Source of the DNA: Siphonodentalium dalli
Taxonomy: Eukaryota; Mollusca; Scaphopoda; Gadilida; Siphonodentaliidae
Direction: 5' to 3'
NCBI GenBank assembly: GCA_032622095.1
Contig: CP136062.1
Span: 199,029,887 to 199,093,886, forward strand
Length of the DNA stretch: 64,000 bases
Shown: positions 35,701 to 48,110 of the stretch, piece by piece
Position numbering within the stretch: the first letter of the stretch is position 1
Layout of the letters: each line of letters opens with the position of its first letter
Made by a program: the position numbers and the translations under genes
Notes under the pieces: model-generated
The model's input: only the letters and a program-made list of their open reading frames with translations
What the model was told of the DNA's origin: nothing
Database searches by the model: none

Positions 35701-37544
35701 CTTAACGTTTCCTCCATGTACATAAAAACCATCAAGACGGATAACTCTATGACATGACCTCTCTATTGACTAGCATATCCTTTAGTTATTGTGGAAAGCG
35801 ATAGCCACCCAAGATACACATGAACAACCCACCCATTACATCAGTCACTCCATTTGTATATAAACGCCACACAAATGACAACATAGTCACCCACTTTATA
35901 CACGTTCACCTGAGCATACAGCCGTACGTGGTTATACCACTACATACCACGCCTGAACACCAAGTATACACCTACAACAGACACATGACCATATAGTCAC
36001 TCTATGTATACATATTCACCACATTCACGATCATAGTCACTCATTGCATATATATTCATCTCACCATGGACCATACAACCACTACATGTATACATATTCG
36101 CCATACCCATGACCATACCCATGAGTCAATCTAGGTATACATATACACATCACCAATGGTGAGCCCTTCCAGATATACCAATACCCGCACATACGACCAT
36201 AAGTTCCATACTTGCCATAATCATACACGCCATCCATGATCATACATCTGCTCACTATACACCCCCCAATGATAACACATCCACAACATATATCAATATA
36301 CGTCCCACCCGTTACTAACGGTCATATTGGACCAGAATACCCACATATCATGGTTCATCTCAGTTCCGTCTCAAAGTTCTGCCCATTCCCTTTCAATAAT
36401 ATGACCAGAATCACAAAAGAGGTTCTCCGCAAAATTCCATACTGCAACTTTAAAATGAATTTGTCATGCCCCATACGGAACTGAGACAAACATAACAGAA
36501 CGTAGTTGTCAGTTAATTAACAAACACGTATAATAACCAAGTGAGTCACAATTTGCTACCTCTTGAGCAATTCAGTCTATAAACACCGTAGTGTGATACA
36601 TTTAAGATAGACAAAAACAATAGATACCTTTGATACCAAAGATAGTTGCATTTTACCTGAAAAAATGGTCGAACCCTGAAAAGTGAGTTTTTGCCGATAT
36701 TTATGTCAAGTTTGTGAGTGAAAAATTCAATATTTCTGGTGATGTCAGTGGTGACAACAGAAAAAATGATCCATGGTGCATCAGACATGTCAGTATTCAA
36801 TGTATAGAATACAGAATAGCCAATTGTATACATCAACTACAACTTGTAAGCGATTGCAAGACACCCTGTGGCAATATTTACCATTTACATATATTTTGGC
36901 GGCCCTTTTGAGTCAAGGTAAGAATTTTGGTTTCAGTGAGTTTAAATATTCATAGGTAATGATATGCCTCACTTACTTTACAAAGTTCTTTTCATTTTTT
37001 GTTGAAATATGACAAGAATCCCAATTGTGATTTTTTGGGAAATGTTATACCGCATTCTGTAAAATCGAATTTTTGAGGGATCGGAAGGGGCTAGGACCCC
37101 AATAATTCCATATTTAATTGTTACAATCATTAGTTAATATACAAAATACAAAATAAAGTCATATTACAATACCAGTTCCAATCAGAATTAATTGATCTAG
37201 AAGACATTTGTGAAAAAATGTCTTATTTTCAACTTCCGGCGGTCATCTTTGATTGTGAGTTTCAATTTTTGGCCCAGAAAAGTGTCATTATGTCTTATCT
37301 TTACGGAAATATATACATTTGTATACATTTTACTAGATTTTCCAGCTATAATTTGCATAAAACTGACTTAGGGTCTGGTCTGAAAAATGGCGGCCACGAT
37401 GGACGCCATCTTGCATGTAGTCTACACGGCCACTTTTTTCTTTCTTGCTAACATTGCTTAGAAGTTGAAGGACATAATACGGAACAAAATGATTGGGGTG
37501 AAGTTAAGTCCCACGGGGTGCAAGGGTACCCCTATTAGCTCCCG
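32778..37544. mobile_element. ~4.8 kb giant palindrome with minisatellite centre
   Basis: Arms of about 1.2 kb (roughly 32778-34020 and 36345-37544) are reverse complements at moderate divergence, starting at CCGGGA.CCAATAGGGGTACCC / its inverse. The arms are rich in words like 'aagatggccgccaaaatggc'. Between them about 34090-35690 is a degenerate minisatellite with ~35-45 bp units ('gtatacatggagtgactgta', 'tggtcatgggtg'), and about 35790-36340 is the same minisatellite inverted. No transposase is visible. It resembles Foldback-type elements in layout. It lies in the 16-kb intron of the TSP1-sulfotransferase gene. Confidence 0.85.
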
Positions 37545-38129
37545 GACTACTTGGTATTATAGCGGCATCCGTTTCGGAAGCCTCACAAGTTACTCGGGTT
37601 TGTTGCCACTGTGTAGTTTCAGCTATCTAGTTTAATTATCGAATTCCGACATACTTGGCTAACTGAGTGATCCCATATAACCGTCCATTATCGGAAATGT
37701 AATTAGTATAATGCAAATTGAACCAAGCTAACTGTTTTCTCGGCAGAAGTCGTATAAATTGAAATTATGTGATGTCGAGGCATAAAGTTGTTTCAAATTT
37801 GTCGTATAAATTTCAAAACGTCGTAAAATTTTGCCGCGAAAAAAACATTATTTAAAAAAAATCGTATAAGCTCATTTCACAGTTTTCTCTTTATAGACTG
37901 GTGTAAAATCGTCAGTTTCACAATAATTCGATGCCCGGGATGTGTATCGATGGATTTGCTTCACTGTTCTTCTGAATATAACATATCAAAATATAATCAG
38001 TTTTTTGTCTCTCCTGTAAAATGACTAAAAAGTGCGGGAACTTTGTATACGACACGTGTGAATCCCACCGACGAAATACTTCTGAGTGACTTCATGTGGT
38101 ATATTTAAAACAAGTAGTATTCAGTTATA

Positions 38130-38370
38130 TGGCGGGTCCGCTTGGCACTTGTTCCATTATGATGTTATTTTATATTTCTTATTGATTTTCAAAAGTAGGT
38201 CCAAGTGAAATAATTCCAGAACCAAATTCTCCAAAATAAATTGGAATTTCTGTAATTTACCCAATACACCCGCAGTTAAATGTTATGATTATTCAATGAT
38301 ATACCTGCTTTTGGTTCCCGGGCAACTGCTTCATACATAACTTTTGCACCGGAGATTTTCATGGAAATCT
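38130..38370. mobile_element. Family C MITE relic beside TSP1 exon 2
   Basis: Contains 'gcttggcacttgttccatta', 'gattttcaaaagtaggtcca' and 'catggaaatc', matching the TTAAGGGGGAGG-ended elements near 47-50 kb. A sister copy at about 40500-40690 lies at the same position relative to the other duplicated TSP1 exon. Confidence 0.65.
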
Positions 38371-38443
38371 TCTCTCTTAAAACAGTAATTTTATTAACAG
38401 GATGTACATTATTTAGAAGCGATAGGTTTGACAAAAGACTGAC

Positions 38444-38605
38444 CTGGGCATGGGCCAGCTTGGCAGATATGCATCTCCTCTGAATCACCGACACATCCTT
38501 CGCCTCCACAAGACCGAGACCTGTTCTTGTTTCCCGATCCACATGGTACGTCACACTCGCTCCAGTCTGACCATTCAGTCCAATTTTCTGTACTAGGCTC
38601 AGACT
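38444..38605 (-). CDS. TSP1 domain exon 2
   Basis: A 162-nt phase 1-1 exon: SEPSTENWTEWSDWSECDVP, then CGSGNKNRSRSC, and GEGCVGDSEEMHICQAGPCP, giving the six TSP1 cysteines and a perfect WxxWxxW. CDVPC lacks the O-fucose Ser/Thr. Acceptor aatcgaaatag (weak tract broken by A residues, with a T-run just upstream), donor CCCAG|GTCAGT. It is nearly identical to exon 1 (40746-40895): from WSDWSEC to the end only three residues differ. The flanking intron is duplicated too, so this is a recent exon duplication. Confidence 0.9.
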
Positions 38606-40745
38606 CTATTTCGATTAAAAAAAAAGTTGCATAGCTTTTAGCGGAAACAGAACTTTGACAGAAATGGATGCATGATGAGTTCATGGTTTATCACAGACCA
38701 CAATAATCGCCATATTTTGGTTATTGGAACAGAAACACCGTAGTTAAGAAATTATTTATTTTCAGACTTTTAACTTGATCAAGTCTGAGCCATCGAACAT
38801 TAAGCCGAGCCAATGCAACACTTTTAATTTGTCAATATCAGCAGATGACACTTTTCTCATAGTGGGTCCGAAAAGTCACAGATCATTGTTGACTATAGAC
38901 TGTGCCGTAAGAGTTATTTTCACTCAAAACATTTGCTGGAGTTGGAATTTTGATCTTTTTTCCCGAATTATTTACTGACCAAGGTGTGGTTTAAGCACAA
39001 TAATAGCGTTAATCTTTATTTTGGTGCCAAATGAACTACCTTTGTGCTTGCTACAAACCGAGTTCACAAGGAATTTAAAGAGCCAATTAAGATGGCAATA
39101 ATTCGCATTTTTCACGGATATTCCAGTTTTCATAAAAAAAAATCACCATTATAATTGTGATAATAGTCGGAACCGAAATCGTGTTAGATCCAAAAACTGC
39201 AGGAATGATTTATTCCCAGCGAGAGGCAAACAATAAAGACGATAAAGCCCGTTGGGTTGAAATTTTTAAGGGAGCTTCACAATTTGAATTGGTTGACATT
39301 CGATGTTCCGACTCTCTTTAGTTCACATTTGGAGGTTTTCTAAGTTTGGCGTCCCAAAAATTCGAACTAAAGGGTGAAAACCAAATTTCGTAATTAATCG
39401 TAGGATTTCCAATTTCAACGTAGTTGGAAATTTTTTGGGCTGGTCATTCGGGAAATTGGGATTCAAGGGTGCAAATACCGAAACATTTTGGGGGGGGGGA
39501 ACGATTTTTTTTTCAATTTCAATGTGGTTGAAAAAAATAAGACCCATTCCAGATTGGTAAACCAGTAAATGTTTTTCACCCATCACCACAAAAAGCCATC
39601 TGAAGGAGTACAACATCTAAATAAGATAAATACACAAGTTTACGACACACGTATGGACAATCCAAAGTTACATACTGTAACATAATAATTATGGCATATA
39701 ATATATATCATAAAACAGTCGCCAATGTTTTTGATACGGAAATGCTTGCCATGCATACATTATCCATATTTGGAAACAACATGAAGTCACGCCACCGGGA
39801 GTCGACCCCCCCCCCCACGCGCCTTTACATCAATTTCAGTCCATACGAGATTCAAGAGACATATTTATATAATATCCTAAGTTACATGACCTATTATTTC
39901 CCGTCCAGAGGAACAGTTGGAGGGGACAAATCTAAAACTCAAGGGTTGGCTATGAAAGACTGAATTAAGCAAACTTGCTAGTTTGTGTGGTTCAAGGGGG
40001 TGGGGGTGGTGCAGTTGTGACCATGGTAGACACCCCCCAAACGGAGACCTTATAGCCACCAATTCAATTCAATTTATTAGTATTCTGATCATCAAGGTAG
40101 ATATAACAGAAACATGGTTATTACAAATATCGATGCAAATATAAATTTGTTTTGCATGAATGCACATTTAGATATATAATATAGTGGTGTATACAATAGT
40201 GTCTTGATCTGTATATAAATTATATATATATATTTTTCTGATAGATTATTGTTATTAATTTCGGCGTAATGGTTACGTGTTCGGTCAGTGGATATGGATT
40301 TTGAATGGTTTAAGTGATTCAGCCTCAAGAGGAGTCAGATTGTAGTATATACTCGTGGCGCTTATCAAATAAGCGCAACTACAGCGATAAACTATTATAT
40401 TGGTGTTGGGGTCCTTTATACAATTTGGAGCATGCATGGTCGAATGACCATTTTATTTTTGAATGGGGGTTGCAAATACTTAGTATTTTAATTATCTAGT
40501 GGATCCACTTGGAACATGTTCCATTATAATGTTTAAATTTTTTATTTTATATTGATTTGTCAAAAGTAGATGTAATTCTAGAAAACAATTTATTGGAAAA
40601 TGTTATAATTTACCTAATGACCTGCCAGTTAAATGTTATACCTGCTTTGGTTCCCGGAAAATATTGCATGGAAATCCCCCCTTAAAATAACATAACTTTT
40701 ATTTACAGGATGTACATTAAGAGATAGCTTTGACAAAAGACTGAC
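38606..40745 (-). other. Intron between duplicated TSP1 exons
   Basis: Phase-1 intron. It holds family C sequence at about 40500-40690 and G- or C-runs at 39490 and 39807. A short 'tcaattcaatttattagtat' word lies at 40061. No further TSP1 exon was found. Confidence 0.55.
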
Positions 40746-40895
40746 CTGGGCATGGGTCAGCTTGGCAGATATGCGTCTCCTCCGAATCACCGACACATCC
40801 TTCGCCTTTACAAGATCGAGACCTATTCTTGTTTCCAGATCCACATGGTACGTCACACTCGCTCCAGTCTGACCATTTACCCCAACGTGATGTAC
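40746..40895 (-). CDS. TSP1 domain exon 1
   Basis: A 150-nt phase 1-1 exon: TSRWGKWSDWSECDVPCGSG, then NKNRSRSC, then GEGCVGDSEETHICQADPCP. Six cysteines and an intact WxxWxxW. Acceptor gtattcactaag (AG at 40897-40896), donor CCCAG|GTCAGT. It follows the signal-peptide exon, which also ends in phase 1. The N-terminal few residues differ from exon 2, where the duplicated block ends. Confidence 0.9.
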
Positions 40896-42120
40896 CTTAG
40901 TGAATACAAATCGAGAGATGTATTTATATTTATTCAATTATGTAAATATAATAAGACGATATATTCAACGTGGTCATGGGTTTTGACTACGATAAAGATC
41001 GGGTAAACTTGTAATATTTCTCGCGGTCAAAATACATTATCAATTCTAACTATAATTACGAGTTCTCGTATCCAAATCATGCACATCTTTTAAGCATAAC
41101 CTGTGAGGTTACACAATTTTTATTTCCGGGTTTCGTTTAAGTCATAGAACAGTTTCACTTCCATAAGCCGATCGGAAGAACAGTGCACTTGTATAGTTTA
41201 AATGAACTTTGTGAGGAGATGCCACCAGCTTAAAGGCCAATATGAGAAAGCCCAAAGTTTGCTCCTCTCAACTTTGGTCATGCATGTATATTGCACGGAT
41301 TCGATGCGATTGTTGTTGAAGAAATTGAATGTCAATTTATTACAATTTTGGTACTAATTGCTGCACCTATTGAATAAATCACTTCCTCATACAGACCGCC
41401 ATCTTTGACGTGTTTAACCGAAAATTTCCCCAATGCGGATTTTAGCCGATTATACATGTTTTACAATTTCATGGCCTTGTCGGACGACCATACGGAATAT
41501 TTGCATCACTAATCGTCGATGTCAATACATACAATTGTATACCAATTGTACTTTCGATTTACGGGGGGCCGTGGACCATTATTAAAACATATTTTGATAT
41601 ATATTTATTTTAAGGCCCCCCCCCCCATGTCGATTTTCAAGGAAATCACACTTAGTGTAGGGTACCAGTCTACATTTAATTCTTCAAAACTAATATCCGT
41701 GATCTATCATATAAAGAAATTTGAGAAAATCTAATGTCAAATCCAAAACCAGATTGATTAAAAGAATCATCGATATTTCCCTTCTGCCGATTTCGATAGT
41801 TCAATATAATTTGAATTGAAATTATTTACTAAAAAATGCATATGAACGAGTTGAAGCAAAAGCATATTCAATTACATGTTTTAGCTTGAATTCAACGTGG
41901 TCATGAGTTTTGACCGCGATTAAATTTGGTAAACTTCGAATCCCCCCCCCCCCGTTTTATAACATGCTTTATGGTTAAAACGTAAAATAAAAGAAATTTG
42001 TCTTATGTTTTACAAACCTATCTTGATCCCAAGAAAGCAAAGATTTCAATGGTTAATTTGGTTGTTATTATGCATTTCGTAATGTTGAGATCCGTTGTTG
42101 GTAGCTGTACTTATAAAATA
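40896..42120 (-). other. Intron sequence, nothing recognised
   Basis: No gene or clear repeat; C-runs at about 41617 and 41944-41953. Confidence 0.45.
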
Positions 42121-42582
42121 TGTGACCCGCCATATCAATCCAGTCGTAAGTCGGGAGTTTTTTTTACCCTGTGCCAATGCATTCTCTTATATATGCGAGT
42201 CGACCATAGGTCGCCTCGCATATATAAGAGAATGCATTGGCCTAACACTTTTTTTTTATCATTTTTTAAAAATAAATGTTTCTTACAATTTTTAGGACAT
42301 AAAATAAAAAACATCCATTACCCTGCAGGGAGCCCCACACATATATAGAAGCATATAGAAGAGTGTCGTCTGCTCATGTTTGTCTGGGGCTCTGTATGGG
42401 TGAAATTATAAAATTGTTAAAGAATACAAGAACAAATTATTAAAATTGTAAAAAATTGTTATACCAATGCATTCTCTTATATATGCGAGGCGACCTATGG
42501 TCGACTCGCATATATACGAGAATGCATTGGCACAGGGTAAAAATATCCCGACTTACGACTGGATTTGATATGGCGGGTCACA
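42121..42582. mobile_element. Inverted-repeat element with hairpin core, locus 4
   Basis: Outer inverted repeats of about 35 bp, TGTGACCCGCCATATCAA... and its inverse ending ATATGGCGGGTCACA, differ completely from the TTAACCCTTT ends of the other loci. Inside, both hairpin cores are intact (about 42167-42245 and 42463-42538) with a short minisatellite between. There is no clear target duplication. Confidence 0.85.
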
Positions 42583-42999
42583 AATGTGGTTTACTTGGGC
42601 AGCGCTCAGTTCTGCAGAGACTTGTTTTGTATGAATATCCGCCACAGTGCACAAGTGGCGTTACCATTATAAGAAACATTATATCCTGTCTATTCCGACT
42701 AGCTCATCCACTATACCGGTTAGCTGCAATGAGTGTTTATAGTAAAACATTCAATATGGGCTGGTGGATTACATGTACACATAGTATGAAGGCATGTGAA
42801 GATAAGGCGGTGGAACGCACTGAAATGAATGCAAATTGGTGCAATGTCAACTAAGACACATTGCGGTGCGTGTATACTTTGTTATTTTCACGTCACGGCC
42901 AGTTGGCAGCAAGTATTTTTTTTACTTACATATATAATACTAGCTGCTGTACCGGGCTATTTAGGGATTTCTTTGTGATCACCTCCGTCTTTATGCCCA
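42583..42999 (-). other. Intron sequence, nothing recognised
   Basis: A plus-strand open frame runs through here from the hairpin core (42456-42854) but shows no domain. I consider it spurious. Confidence 0.45.
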
Positions 43000-43435
43000 G
43001 AAACATGCCTGAATGAGCGTATAATGAGCAAGATCGAGGTCCAAGGACACGGTCGCACGTGAAATTGGACCCGCCCATATTGTTCCCGGGATCAAAGAAG
43101 GCCAAATGTGAATCGAATCGGTCGAGGTCCAGAAACATGCCTATATCAGCGTATTTGAGCGAGGTCGAGGTCAAGGGCACGGTCGCACGTGAAATTGGAC
43201 CCGCCCATGCATATTGTTACCAGGATCAATATAGGCTTGCATACCAAATTTGAGTCTGATCGGTCGAGGTCCAGAAACATGCCTATATGAGCGAGGTCGA
43301 GGTCATGGTCAAGGACACGGTCGCACGTGAAATTGGACCTGCCCATATTGTTCCGGGATCAAAGTAGACCTACATACCAAATTTGAGTCTTATAACACAC
43401 ATACATTCATACATATATACATACATACAGAAGTT
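43000..43435. repeat. ~130-bp tandem repeat ending in a CATA microsatellite
   Basis: Three units anchored by 'ggtcgcacgtgaaattggac' at 43051, 43181 and 43319 (offsets 130 and 138), each with 'cggtcgaggtccagaaacatg'. The tract ends 'catacatatatacatacata'. A terminal tetranucleotide tract is typical of some LINE or SINE 3' ends, so a retroelement tail is possible. Confidence 0.75.
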
Positions 43436-44984
43436 CCAAAAAATAAATAATAGATATCAGTCATAGTATTTCCCGAATAAAGAACGGTTAAATTTATGGG
43501 GAATAGACAGAATAGACGGAACAGCCGTTGTGACGTGCGCAATGGAAATTTCGTGGTTATCCAGCTCTTCTGGTCTACAACAATTTGAGTTGAATGGAAA
43601 CATAAATCGAATCTCACCTTGACGGCAGATATATTGAGATTTATATGTTACTTTTCCGAAGAAAGTTTTATTCTTAATAAAATGTTACTGGATCTGTAGA
43701 ACGACGTCCGATCGCGAGGCGGAGAGGGACGTGGCAATATTTGGGGGAATCTAAAACATTGCAACAGTTTGGGGCGGGGTGTAAAACATTTCAACAGTTG
43801 GAAAAGTCATGACCGACACGTTAGTTTGAAAATTTGAACCATAGGTAGGTTGAATTTGTTCTGATAGGGCAATCTTGGGTGATCATATCAACTAATATAC
43901 ACAACTTTAGTGTGAAATTTTGGGGTTTTATACCAAAAGTCGAATATTTTCAGACTGTCGAAATTTTTTTGGGAGTTAAATGACCATCAATTAGAACTGT
44001 TCAGTAGTTGGGAGAGTTTGAGGGAGCAAATAGAATTTCAAAGACTAGAAGTTTTTCGTTTCCAGGGAGGGGTTCAATTTGAAATTCCACTGCGGATATG
44101 CAGCTCTCCCCAACTGAGACCATACATCCACGTCCCTGTGTTCAGTGAACAGTGACTTGGCGACATGGGTTCAACGGTCTCTGCTCATCCAATATTAACC
44201 AAAACATATCAATCAAGCGAATCAATTGTTTTATCCTTGATAAAGTAATTGATATCTCAGACTGAAAATTAGGCTCATGTTCTGAAACGGTTGCAGATTG
44301 CATTTCCAACCACTAATTGGACTAACGTGAATAAGTTTATAGGGACGTAAAGATCTCTCTGAATCTTGAATTGAGATTTCTATGGAAATTTCAGGATTTA
44401 ACGAGTTCAAGATAAAAGCAGTTTCAAAGAGATGGCCTCGATTCATGAGAACTCCAAAAGAAATGGACTTTTGTAAAGTTCACATTTATAGTACCAAAAC
44501 GTACTTAATTTCAGGGTATGAGTTGTGACTGGTCAACAGAAAGTAAACAGCTATGTTTAGTAGCGACTGCAGTGAGCAATTTATACATTAGGCCAGGTTC
44601 ACTCAACCACCCAAGCATACAATTTCATATGGCCAACCTGGTGCAAATCCCAATCAGGATTAATCAAGAGATTGTTCAACGAATGCTCACTGAATAAAGA
44701 AACTGAATAAAGAAACTGAATAAAGTGATAGTCAAGAGCTGTGCGATATCTGGTTGTGACATTTAAAATGTCAAACAACACTTCAAAACATGAGAATATA
44801 GTCATGTTCTGTAATAATGTAAAGTGTATGAGTTTCTCGACAAAACATTCTTCAAAGAGATCTCCAAAATCAGGATTTAGTACGGTTTACTTATATTTAT
44901 GGAAATTGTTCAACTACAAACGTTGTGCGTTTTCACACAATCCGATTTCAATTCGGAAGAAAATGTCGCATGTTTAAGGGGTTC
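43436..44984 (-). other. Intron sequence, nothing recognised
   Basis: No supported gene. A short direct repeat 'actgaataaagaa' occurs about three times at 44688-44722. Confidence 0.45.
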
Positions 44985-47900
44985 CAGTCACAGGTTGAGG
45001 GGAGGGGGGTAAATGAAAGATTTTGAATGAGGATTTACATGCAAATCTCTCCAGCAAAAGTTGAGAATATGCACTACCCTTTTTGATCAATGGACCCAAT
45101 AATCATGGACTCCCCAAGTAATTAGCTGGCTGGTCGGTTCAGTTGTTTCTATTGTAAACATAGTGGGTGCAACTAGACACGATAATAGGCAAGCTTGTGA
45201 CGGTACGTGGCCATTTTTAAACATTTGCCGCATGTCGACTAGATGGAGGCTTGTTGACAACAAATAATGCATGCATGTACAAAATTTCAACAAACAACTC
45301 TAAATAGTGGGTTTTTCGTCGTTCAATCGGACAATATAATGGTACTAGTTTGTTGGTCCAGTTTTCCGCAATATTTGTGTGCTAATTTACTCACCGATAA
45401 GATTTAATATCTTTCGTTATGAGCGTTTAACTTTATTTTATTTATTGTTTTCAGACAAGCGGGGGGGGGGGGGGGGGGGGTGTACTTGGCACACATTAAT
45501 GTTACCGGTAATTCGCCACCCGCAGCCCGGGAAATCGAGTATATAATGTCAACCTAATCATATTTAGTTCTTATACTGGTCTAAGATCAATTCAGTATAA
45601 AGGTTGGACTTATTTTCCTCCATCTACGCGCAGTGATATTTGTGGCTCGTGTTTGAAAACTAATATTGCAGTTGAATATTGATTTCGTGTCTAGTTGCAC
45701 CCACTATGTTCCCAATAGAAACTAGAATGCACCCAAGAGAGATGCCAACGTGCGCAAAAATGTAATAAACAATAATTAAAAAAATAATTTCACTGTATTT
45801 TATTTAATTTATTTAATTTAATGTTAGAAAAATTACCATTTCTCATTTCATCACAGATAAATGCAAATTACTATATTAATCATTTAAGTAATTAAAACCA
45901 ATTCCATGTTGCCGAAAGGATGAGACTTTAATATCGATTACATTTTTTTCAGCGGCATATTTTGATTTTCATTTTCCGATAGTCAAAGTTGACCAAAGGA
46001 GCAATTATAAGAAATAATTAATACTAATTTGTGTAAATATTGATAGCAGCCAATATGCAACAATAAATATCAATAATTAATCAATAATTAATCAATAACG
46101 ATCATTTTTGTAATAATAAACTCTTCAAACGGTGTTTGTGTCAACAAATGCGTTTTGTTTTGTGTTACGTCATTCGTCGTATTTGACCCGGAACTCGGCT
46201 GAAGGTTAGGCTATTCAGCCTATTGCATCGGATTACGAAATCGCGTTTTGAATGTCTCTCTTTCCCCGCACGATAAAAAGAGGTTCAAAAATGATAAAAC
46301 TTCCCAATTATAAGTAAAAATACCCAAACGAAGGAGTATATAGACTCTTTGATGTAGAGTTCTGATTGAGAAAATGTAGGTAGATCTATTTTTGTCATAA
46401 CTGACGTATTTTGACCTGGGAGAAAAAAATCGAAATCGAGGCTCACTACGAGCATGCCAGTTTTAAATATAGAAACAGGGAATCCCGACAAATGGCGATA
46501 TCGGCGACAAACAAATAATCGAAAACACATAAAATAAACATAGCAAAAACGCGGCACAGTAAGAATGTCAGAACTCCATGAGGTTTTACGTCGTTTTTGG
46601 TGACGTCATGGAGTGACACCAACCTACGAATCTGTCTGATCGCCATACTGTTGCGCGAGCGCACGTAACAACTGAGCCGACCAACTAGCTAAGTACTTTT
46701 GAGTTCATGATTGTTGGGTCTATTGATAAACACGGGTAGTGCATATTCTCAACTTTTGCTGGGGAGATTTGCATGTAAATCCCCATTCAAAATCTTTCAC
46801 TTGACCTCCCCCTTAAGTGTTATTTACTATATATAATGCACGCATAGTTGTTTTTAGCCATTTCTGTAGTACAAAGTTTGTGCCATTTTTCTTCTATTTT
46901 AAAAGTATCCAACTTGTTCTCGGGAGTTAATATTCGGAGTGATTTGGGTAAAGGGGGGGGGGGATCAAGTGACAACATTTTGAATGGGGATTTCCATGCA
47001 CATACTTCCCGAGTGTGACTTTATGGTGTTGGAAACAGGTGTTTATCTGGTGGGTCCGCTTGAAACTTGTTCCATTATAATGTTGGTGTATTTAATTTTA
47101 TATTTATTTTGTAAATGTAGGTCAAGTGATTTAATTCCAGAAAAAATTATCAAAAATATATTTATTGCAAAATTTTATAATTTACCAAGCGGACCAGCCA
47201 GATAAATACCTGTTGTTTTCAATACCACATCAAGTCACACTCGGAAGTATATGCAACTCTATCTTTTTCTCCGCAGATTTGCATGGAAATCCCCATTCAA
47301 AATTGTTCACTTTACCTCCCCCTTAATGTTACCGGTAATTCGCCACCCACGGCCCGGGAAATCGCTCATCGTAACGAGTTTCGTGTTTTTATACCTCTTC
47401 TTCAATTAGATGTCGACCAATATGTCCCTAAGAGTATATAATGTCAACCTAATCATATTTAATACTTATACTGGTCTAAGATCAATTCAGTATAAAGGTT
47501 GGAATTATTTTTCTCCATCTACGCGCAGTGATATTTGTGGCTCGTGTTTGAAAAATAATATTGCAGTTGAATAATGATTCGTGGTAAAATTGATTTCGTG
47601 TCTAGTTGCACCCACTATGTTCCCAATAGAAACAACTGAGCCGACCAGCCAGCTGAGTACTTTGAGTTCATGATTGCTGGGTCTATTGATAAATACGGGT
47701 AGTGCATATTCTCAACTTTTGCTGGGGAGATTTGCATGTAAATCCCCATTCAAAATCTTTCACATGACCTCCCCCTTAAGTGTTATTTACTATATATAAT
47801 GCACGCATAGTTGTTTTTAGCCATTTCTGTAGTACAAAGTGTGTGACATTTTTCTTCTATTTTAAAATTAATCAACTTGTTCTCGGGAGTACATATTTGG

Positions 47901-48110
47901 GAGGTTTGGGTAAAGGGGGGGGGGGGGGGGTAAAGTGACAAAATTTTGAATGGGGATTTCTATGCAAATGCAAATGTGCGGAGCAAAAGTTAGAGTTGCA
48001 CTTACTTCTGAGTGTGACTTTATGGTGTTGGAAACCGGTATTTTTCTGGCGTATCCGCTTGGAACTTGTTCCATTAAGGACTTTGTTAACTCAATTTTCC
48101 CCAAATTTAA
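44985..48110. repeat. Segmentally duplicated cluster of family C elements
   Basis: 45490-45722 is repeated at about 47329-47633 ('gttaccggtaattcgccacc'), and 46667-46961 at 47633-47930 ('aactgagccgacca', offset 966). Within this, about 46945-47326 is a palindromic MITE: 'gaatggggatttccatgcac' mirrored by 'tgcatggaaatccccattca', ending in CCTCCCCC|TTAA (47323-47326). The family terminus reads TTAA|GGGGGAGGTCAAGTGA. The G-runs (20 G at 45461-45480; others at 46951 and 47917) lie at element ends. Confidence 0.75.

Noticed and set aside
34569-36484. Several 60-115 codon frames rich in His/Thr/Ile
   Set aside because: They are translations of the minisatellite at the centre of the giant palindrome, present in both strands.
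42456-42854. 132-codon plus-strand frame
   Set aside because: It begins inside the hairpin core of an inverted-repeat element and shows no domain.
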